This document shows positions 47,815 to 57,346 of a stretch of DNA of 64,000 bases, piece by piece; the first letter of the stretch is position 1; every line of letters starts with the position of its first letter. The stretch lies in contig CP048718.1 in assembly GCA_022641835.1 (NCBI GenBank), positions 1,136,651-1,200,650 on the forward strand, given 5' to 3'. The notes under the pieces were generated by a model. The model was not told the DNA's origin, ran no database searches, and saw only the letters and a list, made by a program, of their open reading frames with translations. Made by a program: the position numbers and the translations under genes. The stretch comes from Petasospora fabianii. Its lineage: Eukaryota; Ascomycota; Saccharomycetes; Phaffomycetales; Wickerhamomycetaceae.

Positions 47815-50022
47815 TCAGACTCTGTACTGCTGCAACTTGAAAGCAGGTGGCTGCTTGAGAGCAGTACGTGGTCTCTCCACAATCAACATCTCATTCTCAC
47901 CAAGCATATCAGCAAACAACACCCCTTGGTATTTCTGAGTCAAGGCAAATGCATGACTATCAGTCTTAGCATTCTTTTCTCTTTCCTGTGCAGCAGATTC
48001 TGGTACAATGACATCTTCACCATCACTCATAACTTCATCTTCATCATCAACAGAGACATCAGTGTTATGACCAATCAAGAGGGCACCGTTGTGACCACGC
48101 TTCTTTGATGTCTTTTGCACTGGAATGTTATGCTCAAGATCAAAAGAGGCAACCCATGTAGCACCGTAAACCCACAGCTTGTTGCTGAAGAAGCATCCAA
48201 CAGGTGGCTCTGTCTGTGACAAATACTGTTGTGGGAGGAATTCAGAGTTAGACTTGGACCAGGTTGTCAAGTGGGCATCTGAGAGGGCAAATTCGTAAAT
48301 CTTGGACTCAGATGTAATGACAATGACCGAATCACGAGATGGAGAAGTGGTGACTTGTGAAATGGTGCTGGAGAGTCTGATGAATGGAGTAGAGCCCTCA
48401 ACATCGGTCATATCGAGATTAATGGTATCAATGGCAGAACCACGAGTGACCAGAAGTGTAGAATGATGTAAGTTGATCTGAGAGATGTTTTCAGAGTATG
48501 CTGGTTTGGATTTTGAACGTGGCAACTCCGAAAGCGTGAATTCCACTGGATCAGCCTCAGTGTCCTCCAAAGATAGCTTGTAAACTTCATTCTCTGGCGT
48601 TGTCGTAATGATGTGGGTATTTCCATAAAAGGCCAAGTGTTTGGATCCCAAAGCGTTAAGAGCTGGGTAATCAATCTTTGAAACTGAAAGTTTGTTTGAG
48701 GCTCTAGACTTTGGCTTGAGCTGGAAAAGTTTTGTAGTGTTTAGACGACCAACTGCGAGAAGTGTTCCATCCTCAGAGATGGCACAAGTTGTGATGTTAT
48801 CCTCATCGGCTAATGTAAGCTTAGAGACTAACTCAAAGGATGGCCTAAGCTCTTCCAAATCCTCACTTTCTGAATCTTCACTCATCTCAACATCATCAGT
48901 TGGTTGAGATCTCATCACAAGTCTCCAGATCTTAACTGTTTGATCCTGCCAAAGGGCAATCAACTTCTCACGTCTGTTTAAAGTAACAACCTGTTTCTGT
49001 GGGATAATACTAAGCTTACGGTACTGACCATCAGTGAAGGTCTTGACACCACTCACAACAATACTCTTCTCAACACCACCAGACACAAGGAAGTTGAAGT
49101 TCTTGGACTCGTATGACACCATAGCACGAACATCGTTGGAGTGGAACAGTCTATTAGACACATTGAGCCACTTCTTTTGACCCTGGTGCTCAACTTGCTG
49201 GAACTTGTAGATCTTACGATCAACACCTGCTGTAAACACAGAGTCATTGGCCAAATCTGTTGTGAGTGTGAGTACATCAGCCTCGTGCACCTTGAAACTT
49301 TGCAACAAGGTAGTGTGCTTGAGATCCCAAAACTTGACAGATCCAGTGGAATCACCAGAGACAATCTGGTTCAATTCAGAAAGGTAGAGCACACTCCAAA
49401 CAAGTGTACTCTCAATCTTACTCTTATCGACACGCATAGTGGCTAAGAGACGTCTATCATTAGCATCCCACACTCTGACACGACCATCGGCACAACCACC
49501 AACAATCTTATCGTCACCAGCCCAACACAGTGAGAGAACACGAGCATCCTGTCTCTGTAGGAAGGACTTGTGTTCACAGGAGCCAACACCACCAGAGATG
49601 TCAAGGACCACAACAGTACCATCATCACAACCGACTGCGAGACTCTTTTGATCAGGGCTTGTAGCGATCGACCACACAACGGCGGCATTACAGTCCGTCT
49701 CTTTCAAGACACGACCTGTACGCAAGTCCCATTCTGTGATGGTAGAAGTACCACCAATGCTGAAGACACGAGTTTCATCACCCTCGATGGAAGACCAAGC
49801 AAGGGCTTCAACACTACGGTCTTTTGAACCTTGGAGTGTAGTCTCATGGATCCATTTACCTCTTGGATTCCACAATTCAACGTCGCCATTGTTACGACCA
49901 ACTGCGAGTCTCAGATCATTTGGAGAGAACTTGCGTGTAGAAGCATGAGAGAATGCAAGTGATGTGATGGAATGTGGTGTGTAGTCCACAAACCTGCAAC
50001 GATGGACATCGGTCTGTGGCAT
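47815..50022 (-). CDS. UTP4: t-UTP / SSU processome WD40 protein Utp4
   Basis: The 735-residue protein contains two tandem WD40 propellers. The first has repeats such as LAVGRNNGDVELWNPRGKW, SIGGTSTITEWDLRTGR and VSGDSTGSVKFWDLKH. The start HRCRFVDYTPHSITSLAFS matches Utp4 (human cirhin). The C-terminal quarter has an acidic stretch (DDEDEVMSDGED). Utp4 belongs to the t-UTP subcomplex needed for rDNA transcription and early 18S processing in the nucleolus. It is divergent from YCG1 with two Reb1-type sites between. Confidence 0.93.
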   Translation of the reverse strand: MPQTDVHRCRFVDYTPHSITSLAFSHASTRKFSPNDLRLAVGRNNGDVELWNPRGKWIHETTLQGSKDRSVEALAWSSIEGDETRVFSIGGTSTITEWDLRTGRVLKETDCNAAVVWSIATSPDQKSLAVGCDDGTVVVLDISGGVGSCEHKSFLQRQDARVLSLCWAGDDKIVGGCADGRVRVWDANDRRLLATMRVDKSKIESTLVWSVLYLSELNQIVSGDSTGSVKFWDLKHTTLLQSFKVHEADVLTLTTDLANDSVFTAGVDRKIYKFQQVEHQGQKKWLNVSNRLFHSNDVRAMVSYESKNFNFLVSGGVEKSIVVSGVKTFTDGQYRKLSIIPQKQVVTLNRREKLIALWQDQTVKIWRLVMRSQPTDDVEMSEDSESEDLEELRPSFELVSKLTLADEDNITTCAISEDGTLLAVGRLNTTKLFQLKPKSRASNKLSVSKIDYPALNALGSKHLAFYGNTHIITTTPENEVYKLSLEDTEADPVEFTLSELPRSKSKPAYSENISQINLHHSTLLVTRGSAIDTINLDMTDVEGSTPFIRLSSTISQVTTSPSRDSVIVITSESKIYEFALSDAHLTTWSKSNSEFLPQQYLSQTEPPVGCFFSNKLWVYGATWVASFDLEHNIPVQKTSKKRGHNGALLIGHNTDVSVDDEDEVMSDGEDVIVPESAAQEREKNAKTDSHAFALTQKYQGVLFADMLGENEMLIVERPRTALKQPPAFKLQQYRV

Positions 50023-50447
50023 GATGAAGAGATGTATGTCTTTTGGTAATATACTTTTTCACTTTCGAACTTGACGCTGTGTATGGTTATATGTGTAGCT
50101 TTCTGAACAGCTAGTTGGAGCTAGTTGGAGACACTTCTAATGTAATTCAACAACGTTCAAAAGACTGCACAACCTTAGAATGAAACCAATACTCCTTTAA
50201 AGAAACAGGTTAAACTTCTCCAGACCTCTTTATGCCTCATCGCGCCTAAGAAAAAAAAAAATATTCTGGGCAGTGCTACATAACCATTTAGTTTTACCCG
50301 ATATAGATTGGCAGATTACCCGGTGTTCGCGACTTCTCTTTGTTTATTTGTTTACTTTTCGATTACCGCTGAGTTTACTTCGTTTCTATTAACGACGCGT
50401 ATAAGAGCCTGTCTATAAGGAGTAGAAAGACTATTAGACATCTTGCA
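50023..50447. other. UTP4-YCG1 divergent intergenic region
   Basis: The 425 bp hold an A-rich tract, two TTACCCG Reb1-type cores and TTCGCGAC at 50326-50333. No gene is visible. Confidence 0.6.
50294..50323 (+). promoter_or_regulatory. two Reb1-type sites between UTP4 and YCG1
   Basis: TTACCCG at 50294-50300 and TTACCCGG at 50316-50323 lie on the same strand, two helical turns apart, in the divergent promoter about 130 bp before the YCG1 ATG. Confidence 0.55.
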
Positions 50448-53240
50448 ATGGCTGCCGTTGTTAAGGAGGCACATCGCATGACTGAGAGGCTCACGGAGCC
50501 CGAGCAGATCCAGAAGGCGCTCGCACAGGTGTTCCAGAACTCGCAGCAGTCTGTTGCCGGCCACCGTAAGCAGGTGCTCATTCTTAAGGCTATCCAGGCG
50601 CGTGCCGAGACCCTTGGACATGAGGAGTCATTCAACTACTACTTCTGCCAAGTGGTGAATAAGGTGCTAGTGGTAAAGCGCACAGAGAGCGCCGGTGATA
50701 GAATCGCTAAGCTTGTCGCTTCGTTTGTCCAGAGCTTACAGGCTGACTTCCCTGGCAAAGAAGAGGAGGAAGAGCAGGATGACGAAGAGGACGAAGAAGA
50801 AGAAGATAACATCTTCACACGCTTTGTGAAGTACTTTGTTGACCATTTGCTGAGAGGCATCGAAGCCAAAGACAAGAACGTTCGTTACAGAGTGATACAG
50901 TTCTTGGACCTGACAATGGGGAGTCTTGGTGAAATCAGTGATACACAATACGAGAAACTCATGTTCCAATTGGATAAGAGGCTCCATGACAAGGAGCCAA
51001 GTATCCGAATCAAGGCTCTCCGCTGTATTTCGAGATTCCAAGGATCACCGGAAGAACAAACCGATGAAGTTGATGAAGCAACAGCAAAGTTGCTTATTGC
51101 CATCCAGAACGATCCAAGCCCGGAGGTAAGAAGAGCTGCCTTGTTGAATCTCGTCAAGACTGGAGTGACTAAGAACTACCTACTTGAGAGGGCAAAGGAT
51201 ACGAACACGGTGAATAGAAGATTGGTTTACTCCCGTGTAATTAAAGAGATGGGTGACTTTAGAACAATTGACTCAAAGACACGAGAGAAGATCCTCTCTT
51301 GGGGATTAAAAGACCGTGAAAGCTCAGTTCAAAAGGCATGTGTCAAGATGCTTTCTGATGACTGGCTCTATTCAACACTCAATGGTGATATGATTGAGCT
51401 CTTGGAGAGATTGTACATCACTCGTTCAGAAGTTGCCGAACTCGCAATGAAGAAACTTTTTGACTACAGAAAAGACTTGAATGCTAAGATCAAATTCCCC
51501 GCTGAGATCTGGAATAGTTTGACTCCAGAGATTGCCTTCTTGTCGAGAACCTTTTATGAACACTGCAATGAGAACACACTTAATGAAGTTGTCGATGAGA
51601 ACTATCCAGAGTCTGCCCAGTTAGCTAATTTGTTATCAAAGTATCTCACAACCAGAAAAGAGCAAACAGAAAGTGATGATGTTGCTGACTATGAATTCAT
51701 TGCGGAACAGCTTCTAAAGATTGCCGTGAACTATGACTTTAGCGATGAGATTGGAAGAAGGGCTATGTTACAGGTTGTCAGATCATCCTTGACTAATGAC
51801 CGCTTGCCCGAGAACCTTATCAGTGTCTCATTAGAGGTGCTACACAAGTTGTCCATCAATGAAAGGGACTTCTGTGCCATGGTTACTGAAATAATTACAG
51901 ACATTGGTGACTCCGCAGAGGACCTGGAAGAGGCCCAGAAGCGAGAAGTCACGATACATTGTCTCTGTATCTGTAAATCGATGTTGAAGCTTACAAACGA
52001 ACCTTTGAAGGGTAACTTGTCGGTGGACTCATTGATTGACACATTGATCAACCCAGCTGTCAGAGGTCAGGATCCTACCCTGAGAGAGCTTGGAACTGAG
52101 GCACTTGGATTGTATGGTTTGTTGGATTTGCAGTTGGCTACTGATCAGTTGTACTTATTTGGTCTCTGTTTGTCTCGTGGTCATCAGGAACTTCGTATGG
52201 TTGCACTGAAGGCCATCTTTGACATCTTGTCGGTTCATGGAACTAAGGTTTTGGATGTGGAGGATGGTGTTGACTCATTGTCCCTCCACAAGTTGCTTTA
52301 CAGAACTTTGAGAAACGATGAACTCCCAGAACTTCAAGCCCTCTGTGCAGAGGGTTTATGCAAACTCTATCTTGCTGACATTTTAACCGATGACGAATTA
52401 TTTGAGACATTAATATTGACATATTATAACCCAGCGAATGCCAAAAACCAGAGTTTGTTACAGGCATTCTCGTTCTGCTTGCCGGTTTACTGCTTCTCAC
52501 ATCGTCAACATCAGGAGAGGATGGCCAAGGTTGCCGGTGATGCATTCACAAGATTGTATCAGGCACACAGTGAAGACTCTGAGACAGCAGATACCATGAT
52601 TTCACCAGCTGCTATCTTACAGCAACTCATCCATTGGACGGATCCTGCCAATGTTGTCAACGCTGACGCAGAGGAGATTGCCAAGTCGCAGACACATCTC
52701 ACTTTGATCACTGACTTGTTTGCGTCGTTTAACACGGAAAATAACAAGAAATACGAAAAGCTAATTGTTTCATCTTCCGCAAAGATCAATCTTGGTGATA
52801 ACCTCCCAGTGAAACCATTGGAGAAATTGTTGTCTGTTCTGGATGATGCCGATGAGGATGTCGAACTTCTTGATGGCGCAGCTAGGAGACAGTTTGTCAA
52901 ATTTTATAACAAGACTGCTGAGTTAGTTACTGCTGCAAGAGAGAAAGCTGCTGAAGATCCGACAACTCGTGAATTCTCTGTTATTCTGGAGGAGGAAGAT
53001 GAGGATGACAGTGCTAAGAGTTCTGAGGTTGATGAAGATTTCGAGAAGGAGCAGAGCCAGATCATTGACGCCAAGGAGAGTGATGAAGATGCTCATATCG
53101 GTGGTGATATTCTAGCAGATATTGGTGAGCAGGCAGAACTATCAGTTGAGGAACATACAGGTGACGCTACAGGGGACTTTGAGGACGCGCCTTCTCATTC
53201 TCCAACTCTAGATGAAGATGGTGATCTTTCTATGGAGTAA
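50448..53240 (+). CDS. YCG1: condensin HEAT-repeat subunit Ycg1 (CAP-G)
   Basis: The 930-residue protein has the Cap-G start (LTEPEQIQKALAQVFQNSQQSVAGHRKQ), an acidic loop near residues 105-123, and HEAT repeats such as VRYRVIQFLDLTMGSL, IRIKALRCISRFQ and VRRAALLNLV. The C-terminal tail is acidic. Ycg1 binds DNA with Brn1 in condensin and acts in mitotic chromosome compaction. It is about 100 residues shorter than the S. cerevisiae protein. The 5' coding part is richer in G and C than the rest. Confidence 0.95.
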   Translation: MAAVVKEAHRMTERLTEPEQIQKALAQVFQNSQQSVAGHRKQVLILKAIQARAETLGHEESFNYYFCQVVNKVLVVKRTESAGDRIAKLVASFVQSLQADFPGKEEEEEQDDEEDEEEEDNIFTRFVKYFVDHLLRGIEAKDKNVRYRVIQFLDLTMGSLGEISDTQYEKLMFQLDKRLHDKEPSIRIKALRCISRFQGSPEEQTDEVDEATAKLLIAIQNDPSPEVRRAALLNLVKTGVTKNYLLERAKDTNTVNRRLVYSRVIKEMGDFRTIDSKTREKILSWGLKDRESSVQKACVKMLSDDWLYSTLNGDMIELLERLYITRSEVAELAMKKLFDYRKDLNAKIKFPAEIWNSLTPEIAFLSRTFYEHCNENTLNEVVDENYPESAQLANLLSKYLTTRKEQTESDDVADYEFIAEQLLKIAVNYDFSDEIGRRAMLQVVRSSLTNDRLPENLISVSLEVLHKLSINERDFCAMVTEIITDIGDSAEDLEEAQKREVTIHCLCICKSMLKLTNEPLKGNLSVDSLIDTLINPAVRGQDPTLRELGTEALGLYGLLDLQLATDQLYLFGLCLSRGHQELRMVALKAIFDILSVHGTKVLDVEDGVDSLSLHKLLYRTLRNDELPELQALCAEGLCKLYLADILTDDELFETLILTYYNPANAKNQSLLQAFSFCLPVYCFSHRQHQERMAKVAGDAFTRLYQAHSEDSETADTMISPAAILQQLIHWTDPANVVNADAEEIAKSQTHLTLITDLFASFNTENNKKYEKLIVSSSAKINLGDNLPVKPLEKLLSVLDDADEDVELLDGAARRQFVKFYNKTAELVTAAREKAAEDPTTREFSVILEEEDEDDSAKSSEVDEDFEKEQSQIIDAKESDEDAHIGGDILADIGEQAELSVEEHTGDATGDFEDAPSHSPTLDEDGDLSME

Positions 53241-53507
53241 TGGTTATGTAATTCAAAGTATACGGGTTATGGTTAATGGGTTCGAACTGCATTCTTTCGT
53301 AGATTTATTGCTGTTTCGTGAGTACGGTGACTTATAATACGTGCATTGATACATGATGACGAACTGACAAAACAGCAGGGAGCATACTTCGAAGTCGTGA
53401 TGGGCACTGTGAGCCAATACAACTGTTGACAACTTCAAAAGGATTAGAATAAAGCAAACTTAACATACATGAAAACATTAGTACTTGTGGTGAGAGGCCA
53501 CCAACAT

Positions 53508-55142
53508 TTAGAAACCTTCCAAAGCCTTGATAGCCTTGTTCAGTCTCTTGACACTTTCCTCTCTTCTATCACCATCAACAATCATATCGGCCGTGAGTCT
53601 CGACAAGGAGTCAACTAATCTCTCAACAAGCTGCTTGTCCTGAGTTTCGAGTCCAATGCCCTGGAACTCCTGTCCAATGATGGTTCCTTCGGTGGCCTGT
53701 AGAAGAGTGACCAATGTATCGTGGTTGAAGTGGCCCTTCTTGAATGTTGAATTACGCTTCTTGGACTTACGCTTCTTTTTCTTGTCCTTCTTCTCTTCAT
53801 CTTCTTCCGTAACGAACCCATCATCGATGTTCTCCACTTTAACTTCAGGCTGTGACTTAACAGAAGCAGGTGTAGCGACTCTGTGCTGTGGTGGAGGTGG
53901 AGGTGGCAATGGACGTGGTTGTGAGACGTCTCTTTGTTTTGAAGCAGTTTCTGTGTCCTGTAGGTCCGTGATCTCTGGTTCAAGTTCTGGTACACCATGG
54001 ACATTGGCTTGATTCTCTAACGAATCGCCTAATGTCAAAGATCTGCTAGTATCATCGAAATGTCCACTGATTCCATGAATCTGCTCAGATTGTGTACGTC
54101 TGGATGCCTTTTCAAACTCAGCTAACTCATGTACTGGAAGTTTGAGACCCGTGGAAGAGACTGGTCTGCGTGGGGATCTGGATGGAATGGCTGGATCGAC
54201 AGCGGTAAGATACTCCTTTTCAACATTTTGGACGGCTTTTTCCTTCTTCGTATTCAATGGGCCAACATCAAAGTCGAATGTGTCAGTGGAGGCATGGTGA
54301 GAGTGGTTGGTAGCCGTCGTAGTTGTCTCCTCTGGAATAATCTCAACTTCAGCTGGAGATGTGGTGGCAGCATCTGCGATGGGGATCTGTGCATCGTAGT
54401 GAGACTCCTTCCCTGAATAAGCTGATTCTGGATATCTGTCTGACCCTGAGCCACTGTTTGTGTTAGAATCAGCTGACATGGCTGAGAGTTTCTTCTCATG
54501 ATTCTTCAAAGACTTCTTTGAACTCTTGGATGGGTTACGAGAAATTTGAACAATGGAAGGTCTTCCAGTAGAGATTGTGGCCTGTGTCTTCCCTGGAACG
54601 ACAACGTGATCTGCCTCATGAATACTGGCCGCATACTCAGAGATCACAGAGCGTCTGTTCAGAGTTGGAGATTCCATAGCGAGAGATTGTGGGTTAAGGT
54701 TCTGAGAAATCATTGGTCTCTCAAATGCGAAATCCCCCGATGCTGTATCCTGTCCATAGGGAATGGACTTCTGTTCCTGCTGGATCGTATCAGCTGTATT
54801 CTCTCGGTTTACTGATTGAGAGTCGCTGAGAGTGTGCTCGTCGACTCTGTTGTCAACTGCACCAAACGAAATTTGCTGAGAGACTGGTCTTGATCTGTTC
54901 ACGATGAAATCATCAGCATCTTCATAGTCTTCCTCGTTAGTCGTTGTGGAGACTGGCTCAGTCAAAGAGGTAGACTCCTCGCTGGAGTTCTTATAGGCTT
55001 CGAGCATCCCTTCAAGACGAGATCTGTCCTGCTGGGCCCTCTGTTCCAAGTTAGACAGGGAGGATGCGACTTTGCTCTGCTCTAAAAGATCTGAGGTCGT
55101 AGATGAGGCAATGCTCCCCTTTGGGGAGTGCTTGTGTTCCAT
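53508..55142 (-). CDS. disordered protein with Nba1-like C-terminal helix bundle
   Basis: The 544-residue protein is mostly Ser/Thr-rich and disordered with acidic and basic patches. It has a proline run (PLPPPPPPQH) near residue 415 and a basic cluster (KKDKKKKRKSKKR) near 455. A well-conserved-looking C-terminal domain of 75 residues follows (LVTLLQATEGTIIGQEFQGI through LNKAIKALEGF). That end and the overall layout recall Nba1, the bud-neck protein that blocks Cdc42 re-activation at old division sites, but I am not certain. A longer start at 55235 is open; its first 31 residues look like leader sequence, so the ATG at 55142 is preferred. Confidence 0.5.
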   Translation of the reverse strand: MEHKHSPKGSIASSTTSDLLEQSKVASSLSNLEQRAQQDRSRLEGMLEAYKNSSEESTSLTEPVSTTTNEEDYEDADDFIVNRSRPVSQQISFGAVDNRVDEHTLSDSQSVNRENTADTIQQEQKSIPYGQDTASGDFAFERPMISQNLNPQSLAMESPTLNRRSVISEYAASIHEADHVVVPGKTQATISTGRPSIVQISRNPSKSSKKSLKNHEKKLSAMSADSNTNSGSGSDRYPESAYSGKESHYDAQIPIADAATTSPAEVEIIPEETTTTATNHSHHASTDTFDFDVGPLNTKKEKAVQNVEKEYLTAVDPAIPSRSPRRPVSSTGLKLPVHELAEFEKASRRTQSEQIHGISGHFDDTSRSLTLGDSLENQANVHGVPELEPEITDLQDTETASKQRDVSQPRPLPPPPPPQHRVATPASVKSQPEVKVENIDDGFVTEEDEEKKDKKKKRKSKKRNSTFKKGHFNHDTLVTLLQATEGTIIGQEFQGIGLETQDKQLVERLVDSLSRLTADMIVDGDRREESVKRLNKAIKALEGF

Positions 55143-55469
55143 TCTGTGTAGTTGTGATCCTTTTCTGGTAGTTTTTAACCCCTCTGATAGTATGTATAGG
55201 TATAGAACAGAAGTTATTTCTGTAGGACATCTCATTTGATATCAGCACTCCACTTCATCTAAATTTTCCCAAATGGGAAATTGGTAAACAAAAGGAGATT
55301 AAATGGTAGGCGCCACGTTTTGACGGGGACTGGTTCGCGCAACATCAGAGTCTCTATCCTTTTGTGGGGAGGGTTTAGTACTCTTATATAAATAGATAAT
55401 CTAGGAGTTGATAGTCAGATAAGTCAATATATAATAAATAGATGCTAACAAGTAATATAGGACAGTGAT
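55143..55469. other. intergenic region upstream of the Nba1-like gene
   Basis: This 327-bp region includes GTTCGCGC at 55333-55340, another member of the recurring CGCG motif family, and AT-rich sequence toward the next gene. The possible 31-codon N-terminal extension of the Nba1-like gene would occupy its start. Confidence 0.5.
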
Positions 55470-57035
55470 TTATGAGTGCAGGAATGCAGCATTTGGGTAA
55501 AAATCCAACAATGGATTCTCCCCGCTCTTTGTTGTAGTAGATGTGATATCACCCCATTGTCTTAAGAACTCATCATGTTTCGATGTCTCAATGAGCTTTC
55601 CACATGTTTGGATGTACAAGTCTCTGGCTATGTGGAAGTCTGTAGGGAACATGATATCAAAATAGCCCTGTTGCACCATGTATGTCGATGCAGCCACCAT
55701 CTTTCCATCAATCATTGTTTGCACTACAGGACTGTTGTATCCTTCAGATTGACCATTAAAAGAATCAAAGTCTGCCAGGATTAGTTGATGTTCTGGGAAG
55801 TATTGATTCAAAGTTGAGAATAATTGCAAGAGACGTGTTGGGATGAATTCCGAGACAGAGAGTGAGTTGAGGAAAGGTGATAGCCAATTACGTAGTCGTT
55901 GGACCGCTTTGAGTTCATTGAGTGGATGAATTGACGTAGGTTTACCCTTGGTTGAGAGACCAGAGACTACACCTCTCCATCTGGAATCCCCCTTAGTTAT
56001 GAAGTGCTCACCTCTCAGGTCCAAGTACAAGCGTGTCCATTCATCAATCTCTGGGGAGAAGAATTGGTGGAAGTCTCCCTTCTCATCAATCACAACGTAT
56101 CCCTGGTGGCATTCCCCAGTTTCAATGTCATACTTGACAACGTCATGAGACAAGTTATCCAACACTTCCATACCAACAACAAAGCATGGCTCAGGTACAA
56201 CTTCATCCCAATCCATGATGGATTTATTGATAACGCTGACTCGCTTACCATCATGTCCTCTATCTCTCATGTTGACCATCAGTGCTTTCATCCTCTGTTT
56301 ATCAGCCAGTGACTTAGAAATCTCCACAATTTTGTACTGTGTACGTGTGTAAACGTCTGGATCATTTTCACGGATATAGTCCAAGATGTTTTTCATAAGT
56401 GTACCGTTACCACCACCGATTTCATAAATGATGAGATCATTATATGGATACAAGTTGAGTTTGTAGTTCACGAGGAGATATCTAGCAATAGCTTCACCGT
56501 AGTATGGCTGAAAAAGCTCAGTTGGTGTATGCCAAAGCTGCAATGCCTTTTGGTCGGCAGAGTACTTGGAGTATTGAGTGAGCCATGCTGACATGAAATC
56601 ATCTGTCCCCTCCAGATCCTCGTAAAGGAATGGCGAGTCTGTTTGGAAAATTTGTGCTTGTGTAGGGAAGTAGCCATAGTTTGGGTTGTATAGTGAGTCC
56701 TCGATGAAGTCACTCGTCAGCATCTTTACCTTTGTGGGTCTCTCTGTGCGCTTGGCGAGTCTTCGTGAAGTGATAAGTGGGTATGTATCGAAGAACTCCG
56801 ATGGACTAGATCCGTTCAATGGGTGTGATGAAAGGGAATTGAATAGTGGAGAGAATGGAGATGTCGGAGACATGATTGAATCGTAAGGGTATCGTGATGA
56901 CGGCAATCTGTAAGTGAATGTGTGGGGTGTCACCGAGTACTCGTACGAGTGATGTGCGGGGGAAGGCTTCGATTTCGTCGCCAAAAACCGCCTCTGAAGT
57001 GGACAGAACGCCCTGTTCCAAACCACTCCTCTCAT
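55470..57035 (-). CDS. mitochondrial MidA/NDUFAF7-type methyltransferase-like protein
   Basis: The 521-residue protein has a mitochondrial presequence (MRGVVWNRAFCPLQRRFLATKS). A DUF185/MidA-type SAM domain follows, with NPNYGYFPTQAQIF, YGEAIARYLL, IYEIGGGNGTLMKNIL (glycine motif near residue 217), a YKIVEISKSLA segment and VGMEVLDNLSHD. In animals NDUFAF7 dimethylates an arginine of a complex I subunit. The yeast counterpart is probably S. cerevisiae YKL162C, from a lineage that lacks complex I, so the substrate is unknown. The ATG at 57035 is the first in frame. Confidence 0.8.
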   Translation of the reverse strand: MRGVVWNRAFCPLQRRFLATKSKPSPAHHSYEYSVTPHTFTYRLPSSRYPYDSIMSPTSPFSPLFNSLSSHPLNGSSPSEFFDTYPLITSRRLAKRTERPTKVKMLTSDFIEDSLYNPNYGYFPTQAQIFQTDSPFLYEDLEGTDDFMSAWLTQYSKYSADQKALQLWHTPTELFQPYYGEAIARYLLVNYKLNLYPYNDLIIYEIGGGNGTLMKNILDYIRENDPDVYTRTQYKIVEISKSLADKQRMKALMVNMRDRGHDGKRVSVINKSIMDWDEVVPEPCFVVGMEVLDNLSHDVVKYDIETGECHQGYVVIDEKGDFHQFFSPEIDEWTRLYLDLRGEHFITKGDSRWRGVVSGLSTKGKPTSIHPLNELKAVQRLRNWLSPFLNSLSVSEFIPTRLLQLFSTLNQYFPEHQLILADFDSFNGQSEGYNSPVVQTMIDGKMVAASTYMVQQGYFDIMFPTDFHIARDLYIQTCGKLIETSKHDEFLRQWGDITSTTTKSGENPLLDFYPNAAFLHS

Positions 57036-57346
57036 ATTAAACAAATTGACAGCTGGATTCCACTATTGGCCACTTGAACTCACCAAAATAGCTTGTTATT
57101 TCCTAAACTAATCCCCCCAAACCCTTTTATGTCCCGCGATCGTAATAAAGAATATGTTGTGGCGCTTACCAGTAAATATACCCATTGGTGGTGTCCGGGT
57201 GTATGGGAATTTTTTGTATTGGATTTTATCAAAACTATGTGGAGAGTATCTCTAATAAGTCTTTGAAATGATTTATTAATCAGGATAAAGCAGCTGATAG
57301 AGGTCATTTCTATACCAGCTACTCCATCCCAAGCTATCACTTTGCA
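57036..57346. promoter_or_regulatory. divergent promoter MidA-like / RAT1 with Rap1-like site
   Basis: TGTCCGGGTGTA at 57192-57203 is identical to the 12-mer at 10791-10802. Its complement ACACCCGGACA fits the Rap1 consensus with one mismatch. The region also has CATTGGTGG nearby. Regulation is inferred. Confidence 0.45.

Noticed and set aside
53275-53300. GGTTCGAAC resembling a tRNA B box
   Set aside because: Flanking sequence does not fold into tRNA arms.
55143-55235. 31-codon N-terminal extension of the Nba1-like gene
   Set aside because: Hydrophobic and unlike the rest of the protein; the internal ATG gives a more plausible start, though the extension stays open.
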